A stretch of 64,000 nt of DNA from positions 434,001 through 498,000 of the forward strand of contig CAWBCO010000003.1 in NCBI GenBank assembly GCA_963787415.1. Direction: 5' to 3'. The notes beneath the pieces were generated by a model that saw only the letters and a list, made by a program, of their open reading frames with translations, did not search any database and had not been told where the DNA came from. Position numbers and translations under genes: made by a program. This stretch comes from CAVUWL01 sp963787415. Its GTDB lineage: Bacteria; Actinomycetota; Thermoleophilia; Solirubrobacterales; 70-9. This document shows, piece by piece, positions 26,772 through 35,416 of the stretch. Within the stretch, counting starts at the first letter, position 1. Every line of letters starts with the position of its first letter.

Positions 26772-27254
26772 TCGTCAAAGCGGCGAGACCCGCTAACTCA
26801 AGACTGCAGTTCTTCTCAACCTCGACTGGTCAAATGAAGCGCGGCCCGATCGCGCTGCTCGATGAGTCCACGGCGGGCGAGTTTGCCCGGCCACCGAGAG
26901 CTTTCTCCTCGACAGGGGGTGGTCTCCATCATCGAAGAGGCGCGCACCGGCGGACTCAACGTGGACCAGCAACGCAGCCTCGCCAAGACGGATGCGGTCG
27001 AGTGGCAGGCGGACGGCAGCTCCGCACAGCGAGCGCGATGGCGGTCTGACGTGGTGCGACGAGCTTCTCGGCGCTCGGCCCGCCGCGCGTCGAGGCGATC
27101 CTCGAGCAGGTGGCCGCCGGGCCGCTCCTACCAGGCGGCGAGCAGGTCGTTTGGGGCGAAGGCCGCGTCCACACAGTGCCGCGGTCTCGCTGTCTCGCCC
27201 CATGAAGGTTGCCCCGGGCATACTCTCGCTCACTGAGAGTCTGATTAGCTGAAG
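26772..27254. other. Decayed coding remnant, no intact gene
   Basis: Several overlapping frames here are short and arginine-rich. On the + strand protein-like pieces can be chained over frame changes: VVSIIEEARTGGLNVDQQRS (near 26920) and VEAILEQVAAGPLLPGGEQV (near 27095), ending at a stop near 27205. That pattern suggests an old frameshifted gene of about 100-130 residues. I do not recognise the family. Confidence 0.3.
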
Positions 27255-27656
27255 TTAGCCAAGCGTCGCCGGCAGAGTCTGCAAGCCCCGCTCACGGGCC
27301 GCGCCGTGAAGTCGCGCGTCCCAGGTGGCGACGGTCAGCTCCCGCTGGGGCAACACGAGCGCTGAAGCCAGATGGAGAGCGTCCAGGCTGCGCAGCTCGG
27401 CCTCGAGCGCAAGCTGTGCGGCATGCTCGGCAAGCGCTGCGTCTACCTCGACCACGTCGAAAGAGAGCCAGTCGGCCTCGATTCGCTTGACCGCCCGCCG
27501 TCCGGCTGCCAGGCCCACCGCGCGCATGGTCTCCACGTAGCCGATCCGGCAGATCGACCAGGCGCTCGCCTCGTCCATCGCGCCCAGGAGCAGGTCGCTG
27601 CCTTCCTCCTCGACGTAGCGCTTGACCAGCGCGCTCGCGTCGAGATAGAGCATCAA
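27255..27656 (-). CDS. vapC: VapC-type PIN-domain ribonuclease toxin
   Basis: The 133-residue product has the PIN acidic residues: D in MMLYLDASALVKRY (residue 6), E in ICRIGYVETMRA (about residue 42), D in LRSLDALHLASAL (about residue 93) and D in TVATWDARLHGAA (about residue 111). The family cleaves RNA with Mg2+, often tRNA or rRNA, and is held inactive by its antitoxin. The start overlaps the antitoxin stop by 4 bp (27653-27656), typical of a coupled toxin-antitoxin pair. Confidence 0.88.
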   Translation of the reverse strand: MMLYLDASALVKRYVEEEGSDLLLGAMDEASAWSICRIGYVETMRAVGLAAGRRAVKRIEADWLSFDVVEVDAALAEHAAQLALEAELRSLDALHLASALVLPQRELTVATWDARLHGAARERGLQTLPATLG

Positions 27657-27931
27657 CGCTCGGCGTGGCGCTCCGCCAGGACGATCGCCGAAGCCGATCG
27701 CCCGGTGGCAAGCGGCCGCGGCGAGCGGCGGGGACGGGGGCGCGCAGCCGCCGTGACCCTGCCCTCGGCGACCAGCCGGCGCAGCCCCTCGTCGCGCCGA
27801 CGCGAGCCGGCCGGGACGATGTCGGCGACGGGCTGCCCGCGTCTCGTCACCCGGATCTGCTCGCCCTCGTCGACCAGATGCAGCACGGTGCTCAGGCTTG
27901 CCTTCAGCTCACGGACCCCGATCTCACGCAT
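27653..27931 (-). CDS. vapB: Phd/YefM-type antitoxin of the VapC pair
   Basis: The 92-residue product begins MREIGVRELKASLSTVLHLVDEGEQIRVTRRGQPVADIVPA, the Phd/YefM DNA-binding fold. The C-terminus (RPRRSPRPLATGRSASAIVLAERHAER) would wrap the toxin. Such antitoxins bind their own promoter as dimers, and regulation is by toxin-antitoxin ratio. First gene of the pair, transcribed leftwards. The middle of the protein (residues 55-80) is unusually rich in arginine. Confidence 0.85.
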   Translation of the reverse strand: MREIGVRELKASLSTVLHLVDEGEQIRVTRRGQPVADIVPAGSRRRDEGLRRLVAEGRVTAAARPRPRRSPRPLATGRSASAIVLAERHAER

Positions 27932-28040
27932 GTGGCCACTTTAGCAGGGATGTAGCTACGTCTCGACGAGGGGTGCTTTCGGCCTTCCCTCTTCAGCCGC
28001 TGTTCCAGAGCCATGCGGAACGCTGCGGCGCTTTCGTATT

Positions 28041-28680
28041 TCAAGACGTCCCCTTGGCTGAGAGAAGTACTTCGATCGCCCGAGTCTTGCCTCGACGATT
28101 GTGGCGCGCCGCCTCCTTTTCGAGTTCAGCGGCCGTGAGCAGACCGCGGCCAAGCGCCTGCCGCACGGCCATTTCGGCCTGCTCGGGCTGGAGTTGCGCA
28201 GCAACATCGACCAGCGTCCGCGCAGGGGCGGTCAACGGAAGTCCCTCGCGCCAGACAGAGCTGACCTCCTCCCCGTCGGGGCGAGTGTGGATCACGGTGG
28301 CGGGCGGGCGTCGCAGGCCGCGGTGTCGGCGCCCGACGAGCAGGTGGAGCCGCGTCGGGAATCACGTCGCTGAGTTCCAGAAGGGCGAGCGCGCTCTGAT
28401 GGGAGAGGACGGCCTTCTTCGTCCCGACCGCCATCCACTTCTCGCGCATCTCATCGTGCTCCGCGCTGGGAAAGCCGCGCAGCCGGTAGAGCCCACGCCG
28501 CACTTGATCGAAGCGGCCTTGGCGGACGTGGTGGCTCAGGAGCTGGCTGCTGATCCCATGTTCGCGTGTTTGGGCGACGCGAAAGTAGCCGTGCTGCCCA
28601 TATGCCTCGGTCTCAAGGCCTCGCACGTCGGGTTTGGTCGCGTCATGCATAAGCAAACATAGCTTTGCTATTGCGGACAA
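28041..28680 (-). pseudogene. AbiEi-like antitoxin / regulator, frameshifted
   Basis: The N-terminal part (from 28680) has a winged-helix region: YFRVAQTREHGISSQLLSHHVRQGRFDQVRRGLYRLRGFP. It continues as KAVLSHQSALALLELSDVIPD, the pattern of type IV AbiEi antitoxin-domain proteins. The frame degenerates into Pro/Arg-rich sequence near 28350. The C-terminal half reappears in the next frame (IHTRPDGEEVSSVWREGLPLT, TLVDVAAQLQPEQAEMAVRQAL, stop at 28041). One indel at about 28345-28360 joins them to about 212 residues. No AbiEii nucleotidyltransferase toxin lies next to it. Confidence 0.6.
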
Positions 28681-28746
28681 GCAATCACGATGATCTGAGT
28701 GGAGCGTGATTGACTGGCCTGCCTGCGGAGGCGCCGGGTCGGTTCA

Positions 28747-28819
28747 TGGGGCGGGCTGGACTCGAACCAGCCACCAAGGGATTATGAGTCCCTGCTTTGA
28801 CCAACTGAGCTGGCCGGGT
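28747..28819 (-). tRNA. tRNA-like sequence with CAT anticodon and unpaired acceptor stem (probable scar or pseudo-tRNA)
   Basis: On the minus strand the sequence folds a 5-bp anticodon stem AGGGA/TCCCT around the loop CTCATAA (anticodon CAT, so Met-elongator or Ile2 type). It also has a perfect T arm (GCTGG-TTCGAGT-CCAGC) and a D arm with three of four pairs. The 3' acceptor strand CCGCCCC-A would need GGGGCGG at the 5' end, but ACCCGGC is present and pairs at one position only. The 3' part is thus tRNA-like and the 5' seven bases are foreign. It could be an integration scar; as drawn it should not be aminoacylated. Confidence 0.55.
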
Positions 28820-28880
28820 CCTGGCCGGCTGACGCTTGAACCGCCACACGGAACGTGCCCACCTGTGTAGCATTGGGCAA

Positions 28881-29141
28881 ATGGCCGAGCGCAATCGCCG
28901 CATCAACGTCACCCTCGAGCCCGACTATGCGCGGAAGCTCGCCAGCCTGGCCGAGCGCACGCATATTCAGGAGGGGACGTTGGCCCGCTCCCTGCTCTCC
29001 AGTGCCCTTGACGACGCCGACCCCGACGCCGCTGGCATCACTGAGATCCTCGACGGGATCCCCGGCGCTTGGGAGCGCACGCAGGAAGGTCTGGCACAGG
29101 CCGCCCGCGGCGAAGGAACACCGCTCGACGAGCTGGCCTGA
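28881..29141 (+). CDS. Ribbon-helix-helix antitoxin of a ParE/RelE-like pair
   Basis: I chose the ATG at 28881 (MAERNRRINVTLEPDYARKL), giving 86 residues: a short strand RINVTLE then two helices (YARKLASLAERTHIQEGTLARSLLSSAL), the ribbon-helix-helix DNA-binding fold. An acidic toxin-binding tail follows. The stop codon is followed directly by the GTG of the toxin. Binding to its own promoter is expected from the family. The pair lies immediately beside the tRNA-like scar. Confidence 0.75.
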   Translation: MAERNRRINVTLEPDYARKLASLAERTHIQEGTLARSLLSSALDDADPDAAGITEILDGIPGAWERTQEGLAQAARGEGTPLDELA

Positions 29142-29435
29142 GTGGCGCAGGTCATCATTACCCCGCGGGCGCGGCGGGACGTGAATGAGGCGATCTCGGC
29201 TCTCAATCTCCCAGGCGACACCTGGACTCGGATCGCCCGCTCGCTGAGGGCTCTGGAAACGTTCCCGCTTGCCGGTCCTGAGCTGGCCGGTCGATGGGCG
29301 CCTGCCCGCTTCGTGCTCGGTCCTTGGCCATGGATGATCATGCTCTATCGCTACGAGGAATTGACTGACCGCGTCTATGTGGTCGCGATGCACGACGGGC
29401 GGTCTGCGACGTCAGCCACGGCGATGCGCCCGTGA
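29142..29435 (+). CDS. ParE/RelE-superfamily toxin
   Basis: The 97-residue product shows the compact fold VIITPRARRDVNEAISALN, TWTRIARSLRALETFPLAGPELAGRWAPARFVLGPWPWMIMLYRYEE, DRVYVVAMHDGR. The ending VYVVAMHDGR is the RelE/ParE C-terminal strand, which carries the basic catalytic or gyrase-contact residues. The target (ribosomal mRNA or gyrase) cannot be told from this. It is directly coupled to the antitoxin, GTG start right after TGA. Confidence 0.75.
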   Translation: MAQVIITPRARRDVNEAISALNLPGDTWTRIARSLRALETFPLAGPELAGRWAPARFVLGPWPWMIMLYRYEELTDRVYVVAMHDGRSATSATAMRP

Positions 29436-30067
29436 AACGCCGTCCCTTGCGGCACGCGCACGCACTTTCAGGTTCCCAGGATCGCGAAATCGATCGCTCG
29501 CGCCAGCCGAACCGCCAGCAATCCGCTTCGGCAAGCCGAGCCGACCGGGCTGAAGTCTCCGCTCGAAAACCGCTGGCCGTCGCAAGGCGGCTCGTGGGTT
29601 CGTATTCCACCCCCTCCGCTTTACAGCGCTTCCTTACTGGTTTCAAATCAAAGGCTCAGGTCGCGGGGTGAAGTGCGACTTCGCGCAATTACAGTGCCTC
29701 GGGCCGCGGCCGACCGGCCTTTCCGCGAGAGTCGGGAGCTGTTGTACCTGGGTCGAAGGCGCCTTGCCCAGATTGGACATAGGTCGAAGGTGGGAGCGGG
29801 GGGGACCCGCCATCCTCCTGAAGGCCTGAGAAAACCAAACATCTCGTTTGCTCGCCCGCTCACCGTCCTGCCGCAGGAAGGACGTCTAGATGAGAACGGC
29901 AACCTGCACTGGCCCCAGAGCGGCCGCTTGAATTAGCTGTGTAAGTTCGCTGGGCCTGTCCGGCTCCTTGAAGCGGGTAGGCCGGTAGCCGCCGGAGCGA
30001 GCCCGTAGGGCGAAGTGCAGTGCGGGGGTGTCGGCGATGTATCCGATCGCGACGCAAAGATTCTGGC
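29436..30067. other. Non-coding stretch with a tRNA-Ser remnant
   Basis: About 630 bp between the ParE-like toxin and the helicase. The frames here have shadow-like composition. The one recognised object is the 3' half of a tRNA-Ser at 29562-29618. I see no promoter or terminator I could place with confidence. Confidence 0.4.
29562..29618 (+). tRNA. 3' half of a tRNA-Ser(CGA), remnant
   Basis: From CTCGAAA (an anticodon loop with CGA) onward the sequence reads as a serine tRNA: a long variable arm (GGCCGTCGCAAGGCGGC region), T stem GTGGG/TCCAC and 3' acceptor strand CCCCTCC-G. The T loop TTCGTAT lacks the invariant A58. The bases 5' of the anticodon loop (CTCCG) do not pair with the 3' stem strand ACCGC, and no GGAGGGG acceptor strand precedes. 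A half-tRNA starting at the anticodon loop is the usual shape of an attachment-site remnant. Confidence 0.6.
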
Positions 30068-33000
30068 GTGATCGCCCTGCACGCCATTTGGTCCCAGGAC
30101 TCCCAGCTTTGCGTGTGGGGAGAGAACTCCTCTCTGCGCGCGCGGGCTCCGAAGGGTCGCGGACTCAAGCCGGCGAAACCGCGGGCGCGTAAGCACCCGT
30201 TCGCCTGTGCGGCGCAAGACCTGACCGGGGCACTCGAAGCGTTGGCCATCTCGCTCGGGTCTGATGCACCGATCGAGCGCAAGCTCCGTCTGATGCTGCC
30301 GTCTCTCGAGGATGGCCCGCAGCACTCGCCGCAGCTTCTGCGGGCAGATCAGGATCGCCGTCCCGCCAATCCGGAGCTGCTTCGCCCCTGGGTGGTTCCG
30401 GCGATCGGGCTCGAGCCTCCCGCCGCCCTCGAGATGCTGCTCGCGCTGCCGTCCTCGCCTCCTCCGGGTCTGGCGCTCGGCGATTCGCTGCACTTTCTGG
30501 GCGAGGCGGGCAAGCTCGCGCTCGAGTTCGTGGCGCGCGGCCGGCTGCTTCCCGGCCTGGCGCGGCGTGGCGAGGGGTGGGTCGCCTGGTGGCGGCCGGT
30601 GAGCACCGATCCCGGCGACGCGGAGCGCGTGCGGATGCTCGTTGCGGCGATGCCGCCGCTCCTCCGGGCGGAGCTCTCATCCTCTGAGGATGGAAATCCG
30701 CCCGAAGCGGTGGTCGGCGATCTGCTCGGGACTGTGGTGGATGCTTGCGCGCGGAGCTTTCTGGCGGATGAGTTCGCGGGGCGCCGAAGTCCCAGAGGTT
30801 CAAAGCGCACGCTTCCGCTCGTGGACGCCTGGCTCGCGGCGTTGACGGAAGCCGATCCGACCCTGGGCGCGGAGGAGTTGGAGGTGGCGGCGCTTGCTGA
30901 GGAGCTCGAGGAGTGGCGGCAGTTCGGTGAGCGGTATGCGGAGCACCGGATGTTTCGAACCTGCTTCCGGCTGTGCGAGCCCGAGGAGCCGGTCAGCTCC
31001 CCCGCTGGCGAGCGCGACGCGGATCGGGACGTCGAGCGGTCAAACCGCCGGTCTGACCGCTCCGGCGTGGACGCCGGCGCGACGGATCCGGGCAAATGGC
31101 GCGTCGAGGTCCTGCTTCAGGCGAAGGACGATCCGAGCGTGCTCGTTCCTGCCGAGGAGGTGTGGAGTTCCAATGGAAGCGGGCTGAAGGCGCTCGGGCG
31201 CCGGATCGCGGATCCGCAGGAGCGCCTGCTCGGAGGGCTTGGTCACGCGCTTCGGTTGTGGCCCGAGCTCGAACCGGCGTTGCGCGAGGCGGCTCCGACC
31301 GGTATTGATCTGACTCCAGAGAACGTGATCGGGTTCCTGCGCGATGCCGCGCCCGCGCTGGAGCAGGCCGGGTTCGGCGTGCTCGCGCCCCCTTGGTGGA
31401 GCCAGCGGCTTCGTCTCAAGCTGAAGGCGGAGCCGTTCGAGGAGCCCGAGGAGGGAAGCGGGCTGTTCAGTCTCGATGGTCTGTGCGCGTATGAGTGGAG
31501 AATCGCGGTTGGCAATACGACGCTCTCGCTGTCGGAGCTGCGCGAGCTGGCGGCGATGAAGTTGCCCCTTGTGATGGCCCGCGGGCGCTGGGTCGTGCTG
31601 CGCCCGGAGGACGTCGAGGCGGCACTCGCATTCTTCGAGCGCCGGCCCGAGCGGGGACAGGCGCCAGCGGGCGAGCTCCTGCGCGAGAGCCTCGGCCTGG
31701 GTGTCGGTGCCGAGATTGACCTGCCGGTTGCCGAGATCGAAGCTGGGGGGTGGCTGAGGGAGCTGCTCGGCGCGAACGGCGATCGCAAGCTGCGGGAGGT
31801 TCCCACCCCGGCAACCTTCGAGGGGGAGCTTCGTCCCTACCAGCAACGGGGACTCGCCTGGCTGTCGTTCCTGTCGAGTCTGGGCCTCGGCGCCTGCCTG
31901 GCGGATGACATGGGGCTCGGCAAGACGGTGCAGCTGCTGGCGCTGCTGCTCGCGGAGCGGGTGCAGCTATCCAATGGCCCGGAGAAGGGTCCGAGCAAGC
32001 GACCTCGCGCCGACGCTCTTGATCTGCCCGATGTCGGTGGCGGGCAACTGGCAACGCGAGGCCGAGCGCTTCGCGCCGGGTCTGGGGGTTCATGTGCATC
32101 ACGGTCCCGAGCGCCTGGTGGGCAAGGAGTTCGCGCGCCTGGCGCGCGCAAGCGATCTCGTGGTCACGACTTACGCGCTCGCGACCCGCGACCACGAGAC
32201 GCTGGGCGCGGTGAAGTGGGAGCGGATTGCGCTCGATGAGGCGCAGAACATCAAGACGATCGATGCGAAGCAGACGCGCGCGATCCGCTCGCTGGCGGCC
32301 CGTCACCGCGTCGCGCTCACGGGGACGCCGGTCGAGAACCGCTTGACCGAGCTTCATTCGATCATGGACTTCCTCAATCCCGGGCTTCTCGGCCCCGCCG
32401 CGACGTTCAAGCGGCGCTACGCGAGGCCGATCGAGCGCTACCGCGATGAGGGCGCGACCGTGCGGCTGCGGCGGGCGACTGGCCCTTTCATCCTCCGCCG
32501 TCTGAAGACCGACAAGGAGATCATCGGCGACCTGCCCGAGAAGATCGAGATGCGCGTCGACTGCCACCTGACGAAAGAGCAGGCGACTCTCTACCAAGCG
32601 GTCGTCGATGAGATGCTCGAGAAGGCGGCTGAGGCCGAGGGGATCGAGCGCTCGGGAGTGATCCTCGCGGCGCTGATGAAACTCAAGCAGGTCTGCAACC
32701 ACCCCGCGCACCTGCTGAAGGACCGCTCTGATCTGGACGGGCGCTCGGGCAAGCTGGCGCGGCTCGAGGAGATTCTCGCCGAGGCGCTGGCCGAGGATGA
32801 CCGCGCGCTTTGCTTCACGCAATTCGCTGAGTTCGGGCACATGCTCCGCGGACACTTGCAGGAGCGCCTCGGCCGCGAGGTCTTGTTCCTGCACGGTGGC
32901 ACTCAGAAGAGCGCACGTGATGAGATGGTGCAACGGTTCCAGGCCGGCGAGGGGCCGGCGGTGTTCGTGCTCTCGCTCAAGGCAGGCGGCACCGGACTCA

Positions 33001-33284
33001 ACTTGACCGCCGCCAACCATGTGATCCACTTCGATCGCTGGTGGAACCCCGCGGTTGAGGATCAGGCGACCGATCGGGCGTTTCGGATCGGGCAGAAGAA
33101 GAACGTGCAGGTGCGAAAGCTGATGTGCCTGGGCACGCTGGAGGAGCGAATCGACACGCTGATCGGGCAAAAGAGGGACCTCGCCGACCGCATCGTCGGC
33201 ACCGGGGAGGCTTGGATAACCGAGCTCGACACCACCCAGCTGCGCGAGCTCGTGACGCTCTCGGCCGACGCGGTGGGGGATTGA
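30068..33284 (+). pseudogene. SNF2-family helicase (HelZ-like), one frameshift
   Basis: The GTG at 30068 (IALHAIWSQDSQLCVWGE) opens a protein of about 1072 residues. The first 580 form the N-terminal region typical of actinobacterial HelZ-like SNF2 proteins. Then come helicase motifs: Q-region LRPYQQRGLAWLSFLSSLG, Walker A ADDMGLGKTVQLLALL, motif Ia TLLICPMSVAGNWQRE, DEAH-type DEAQNIKT, LTGTPVENRL, FTQFAEFGHMLRGHL, LSLKAGGTGLNLTAANHVIHFDRWWNPAVEDQATDRAFRIGQ. The frame changes near 32005 between Walker A and Ia, so as written the two lobes are not joined. It forms an operon with the SWIM protein (2 bp apart). Confidence 0.8.
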
Positions 33285-33286
33285 GG

Positions 33287-34165
33287 ATGACCTCGTTTGG
33301 CAACTACCCCCACTACGAGCGTTCGCGGCCGCTGCCGGCGCACGGCATCCAGGCGCGCAGTCGGCGCGGGGCGATCGGCGAGACCTGGTGGTCGAAGCGG
33401 TTCATCGAGCTGCTCGAGTCCTTTGGCGTCGGCTCGCGACTGAACCGTGGGCGCAGCTACGCACGCGCCGGCCAGGTCACCGAGCTTGAGATCGAGCCGG
33501 GGGTGGTGCTCGCGAAGGTGCAGGGATCGCGCTATTCGCCCTACCGCGTGCGGATCCGCGGCAAGGCTCTCTCCGAGCAGCAGTGGCGCCGTGCCGAGAA
33601 GGCGATGGCGGCGCAGGCGCTGCCGCTTGCAAAGCTGCTCACAGGCGAGATGCCGCGCGACATCGAGGAGTTGTTCGCCTCGTGCAAGCTGACGCTTTTC
33701 CCGCGCTCGAAGGGTGAGCTGAACGCGAGCTGTACCTGCCCGGACTTGGAGAACCCGTGCAAGCACATTGCCGCCGCCTATTACATCCTGGCCGAGCGCT
33801 TCGACGAGGACCCCTTCTCGATCTTCGCCTGGAGAGGGCGTGAGCAGGAGGAGCTGACGGAGCGCCTGCGCGCGCGTCGGGCGCCGGGAAGCCGCGGCAA
33901 GGGAGCGAGCGCCCGATCGGCGCAGGTCTCGCGGCCACCCGAGCCAGGCACGCCGCTGTCCGCCGCGCTTAACTCGTTTTGGTCCAGCGGCCCCGAGCTG
34001 GAGGCCGTCGATGTCAGCCCGCTCGCCGGCGAGGTTCCGGATGCGCTGTTGCGCCAGCTTGGCCCGGCTCCGGTCGAGGCTCAGGGACAGAACCTTGTCG
34101 AGCTCCTGGGCCCCGCGTATGAGACGCTGGCGCGGGCAGCGGAGCGCATGGCGCTGGGCGAATAG
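33287..34165 (+). CDS. SWIM zinc-finger protein, partner of the SNF2 helicase
   Basis: I chose the ATG at 33287 because the upstream extension to 33125 is arginine-rich out-of-frame helicase sequence. The 292-residue product has IGETWWSKRFIELLESFGVGSRLNRGRSYARAG near the N-terminus and the SWIM motif CTCPDLENPCKH (about residues 148-159), a CxCx(n)CxH zinc site found with helicases and other nucleic-acid proteins. A linker follows and a C-terminal helical tail. Genes of this type are commonly found beside HelZ-like SNF2 ATPases, so a shared DNA-related task is likely. Its stop codon TAG coincides with the 3' end of a tRNA remnant. Confidence 0.8.
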   Translation: MTSFGNYPHYERSRPLPAHGIQARSRRGAIGETWWSKRFIELLESFGVGSRLNRGRSYARAGQVTELEIEPGVVLAKVQGSRYSPYRVRIRGKALSEQQWRRAEKAMAAQALPLAKLLTGEMPRDIEELFASCKLTLFPRSKGELNASCTCPDLENPCKHIAAAYYILAERFDEDPFSIFAWRGREQEELTERLRARRAPGSRGKGASARSAQVSRPPEPGTPLSAALNSFWSSGPELEAVDVSPLAGEVPDALLRQLGPAPVEAQGQNLVELLGPAYETLARAAERMALGE

Positions 34166-34205
34166 CGGGGGCGGGATTCGAACCCCGCGACCTTCGGGTT
34201 ATGAG
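34163..34205 (-). tRNA. 3' half of a tRNA with CAT anticodon, remnant
   Basis: Minus-strand sequence from the loop CTCATAA through the variable loop to the T arm (GCGGG-GTTCGAAT-CCCGC, with one extra G in the loop) and 3' acceptor strand CCCCGCT-A. 5' of the anticodon loop the sequence (CGGGAAGAC) does not give a normal anticodon stem. So only the 3' half is present, starting at the anticodon loop, as at 29562. This is the typical product of tyrosine-integrase insertion into a tRNA gene. Confidence 0.6.
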
Positions 34206-34813
34206 GTCTTCCCGACTGCTGTATTTGGCTTGTTTCGTGCCTGTAGAGAAGGTCTGAGTTGCCTTGGGTTGAGGGCACTTTCCCTCAAGTTGGTACCCGA
34301 TTTGGTACCCCGCTCCGCAAGGCTGGTTGAGCCTCCAGACGTCCCGATTCGGCGCTAGATGCGGGGCGCCGCTATCGGGCGCCGAACCCCGCGTCGAGAC
34401 ACTCTCGCAGGCAACCAGCTTCGAGGGGCGCTTCCAGCTGGTCAGCCCGCGGCGGTGCCCACGCCACTTCCGCGTGAAGGGAAACCGCGACATCTCGACG
34501 CGGTCTGATCGAAGGCGACGCTGGCGGGAGATCGGCAAGGCATTACGTATGCGCTGGAGCTGGACGGCGACTGAGCGGGCGCCGTCTCTCTCTCAGCGGC
34601 TGAGGGCCGAAGTTCCCGCTCTCCCAACCCGGCCACTGTGGACTCGACCCGCTGTTTGTTCATGCAGTTAAGGGCCGTCCACGCAGATGACGCCAAGCAA
34701 ATGAAGCTAGACCAAGGTCTACCGGCGCCCGATAGGCGTAAAAAGGGCAATCTGTTGTTTAGACGCAATAGGTCCGCATTTCGGTCAACCTGCATCGGAA
34801 GTACCCTCGGGGC
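34206..34813. other. Gene-free stretch beside the tRNA remnant
   Basis: About 600 bp with no protein-like frame of useful length. On the minus strand a short in-frame end (LRSGVPNRVPT and stop, near 34290-34330) could be the tail of an integrase-type gene, but it is too short to support. The rest shows nothing. Confidence 0.25.
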
Positions 34814-34958
34814 ATGGCCCACCACAAGCGAAAGCGCGCAAAGCATCGCCGGAGCGGGTGTCTAGCTCTGCAAGCCGCAGAAGCTGACCGCCAACGTGAA
34901 GGCGCAGCGGCGTAACGAGAGGCGGGCTTGGGTGAGCCATGAGCGCTCGGCCTGGTAG
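34814..34958 (+). pseudogene. Small basic Cys-containing protein (GC-LCKP type), frameshifted
   Basis: The ATG at 34814 gives MAHHKRKRAKHRRSGCL. After a frame change near 34863, LCKPQKLTANVKAQRRNERR and AWVSHERSAW follow, stopping at 34956-34958. The result is a protein of about 48 residues, very basic, with a C-x2-C-K-P element, resembling small conserved bacterial proteins with a GC-LCKPxK signature (from memory; unknown function, possibly zinc-binding and nucleic-acid-related). One base is missing or extra around the CTAGCTCTGC stretch. Confidence 0.4.
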
Positions 34959-35325
34959 CCCCTAATGGGGGGGTTCAATTCGAGGCGAACTCGAAGGTGC
35001 CGATGGGCCGGCGACCAAGACTGGCCGCGGCATCTCGTCGTGGTCCTCCGCCGCCAGCTCGCTCATGATCGGCTCTATCCAAAACCTGCCCTCGGTTGCC
35101 GGCGCTAGGACCCACCTTCGGGCACCCAATGAAGCACGAGCTGGTCGCGAGTTGAATCAGGGCAACGATTTTCTTGCCATGGGTCCTAGGGCCTCAACAA
35201 ACCGCGCCTGTCGGTTGACTTCGCGGCATAAAAAACTGCCTTATTGCTATTCCGTTTTCCCATTACCTCTTGAAACTGCCCCTCTCCCCTTTCGTAGTCC
35301 TATCTTCTGAATTGACGCCCAACAT
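34959..35325. other. Non-coding stretch before the ATPase gene
   Basis: The first 150 bases hold a minus-strand protein-like piece (RFWIEPIMSELAAEDHDEMP, then PIGTFEFASN in a shifted frame, stop at 34975-34977), probably a decayed gene. From about 35200 the sequence becomes AT-rich, unlike the surrounding genes, and leads into the 22-bp repeat array. Confidence 0.3.
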
Positions 35326-35413
35326 CGCATTTTGCAGCTTGACAATTCGCAGTATGCAACAATCTTTTCCGCATTCTGCACAAGTAGAAATCGCATTCTG
35401 CAACGACTGAAAA
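35326..35413 (+). repeat. Four-unit tandem array, 22-bp period, conserved CGCANTNTGCA core
   Basis: Cores start at 35326 (CGCATTTTGCA), 35348 (CGCAGTATGCA), 35370 (CGCATTCTGCA) and 35392 (CGCATTCTGCA), exactly 22 bp apart, each followed by 11 unrelated AT-rich bases. Each core is a dyad, GCA-N3-TGC. The array ends 3 bp before the ATG of the ATPase at 35417. A TTGACA at 35339-35344 lies between the first two units, so a promoter may be embedded. Two-turn spacing would put four dimers on one face of the DNA, consistent with a repressor operator array. Confidence 0.75.
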
Positions 35414-35416
35414 GCC

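Noticed and set aside
26793..27252. Minus- and plus-strand frames of 86-146 residues
   Set aside because: Overlapping arginine-rich frames with no fold. At most they mark one decayed gene, so none is listed as a CDS.
31467..33170. 567-residue minus-strand frame opposite the SNF2 helicase
   Set aside because: It lies exactly antisense to helicase motifs, is rich in Arg/His/Leu and matches no domain; it is a GC-bias shadow.
34270..34335. Minus-strand end LRSGVPNRVPT as an integrase C-terminus
   Set aside because: Only about 20 codons to the previous stop and no integrase motif (R-H-R-Y) could be found in any frame upstream.
35326..35413. Possible mini CRISPR array
   Set aside because: Period 22 with an 11-bp core and 11-bp spacers is far too short, the cores vary and no cas genes are present. 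An operator array fits better.
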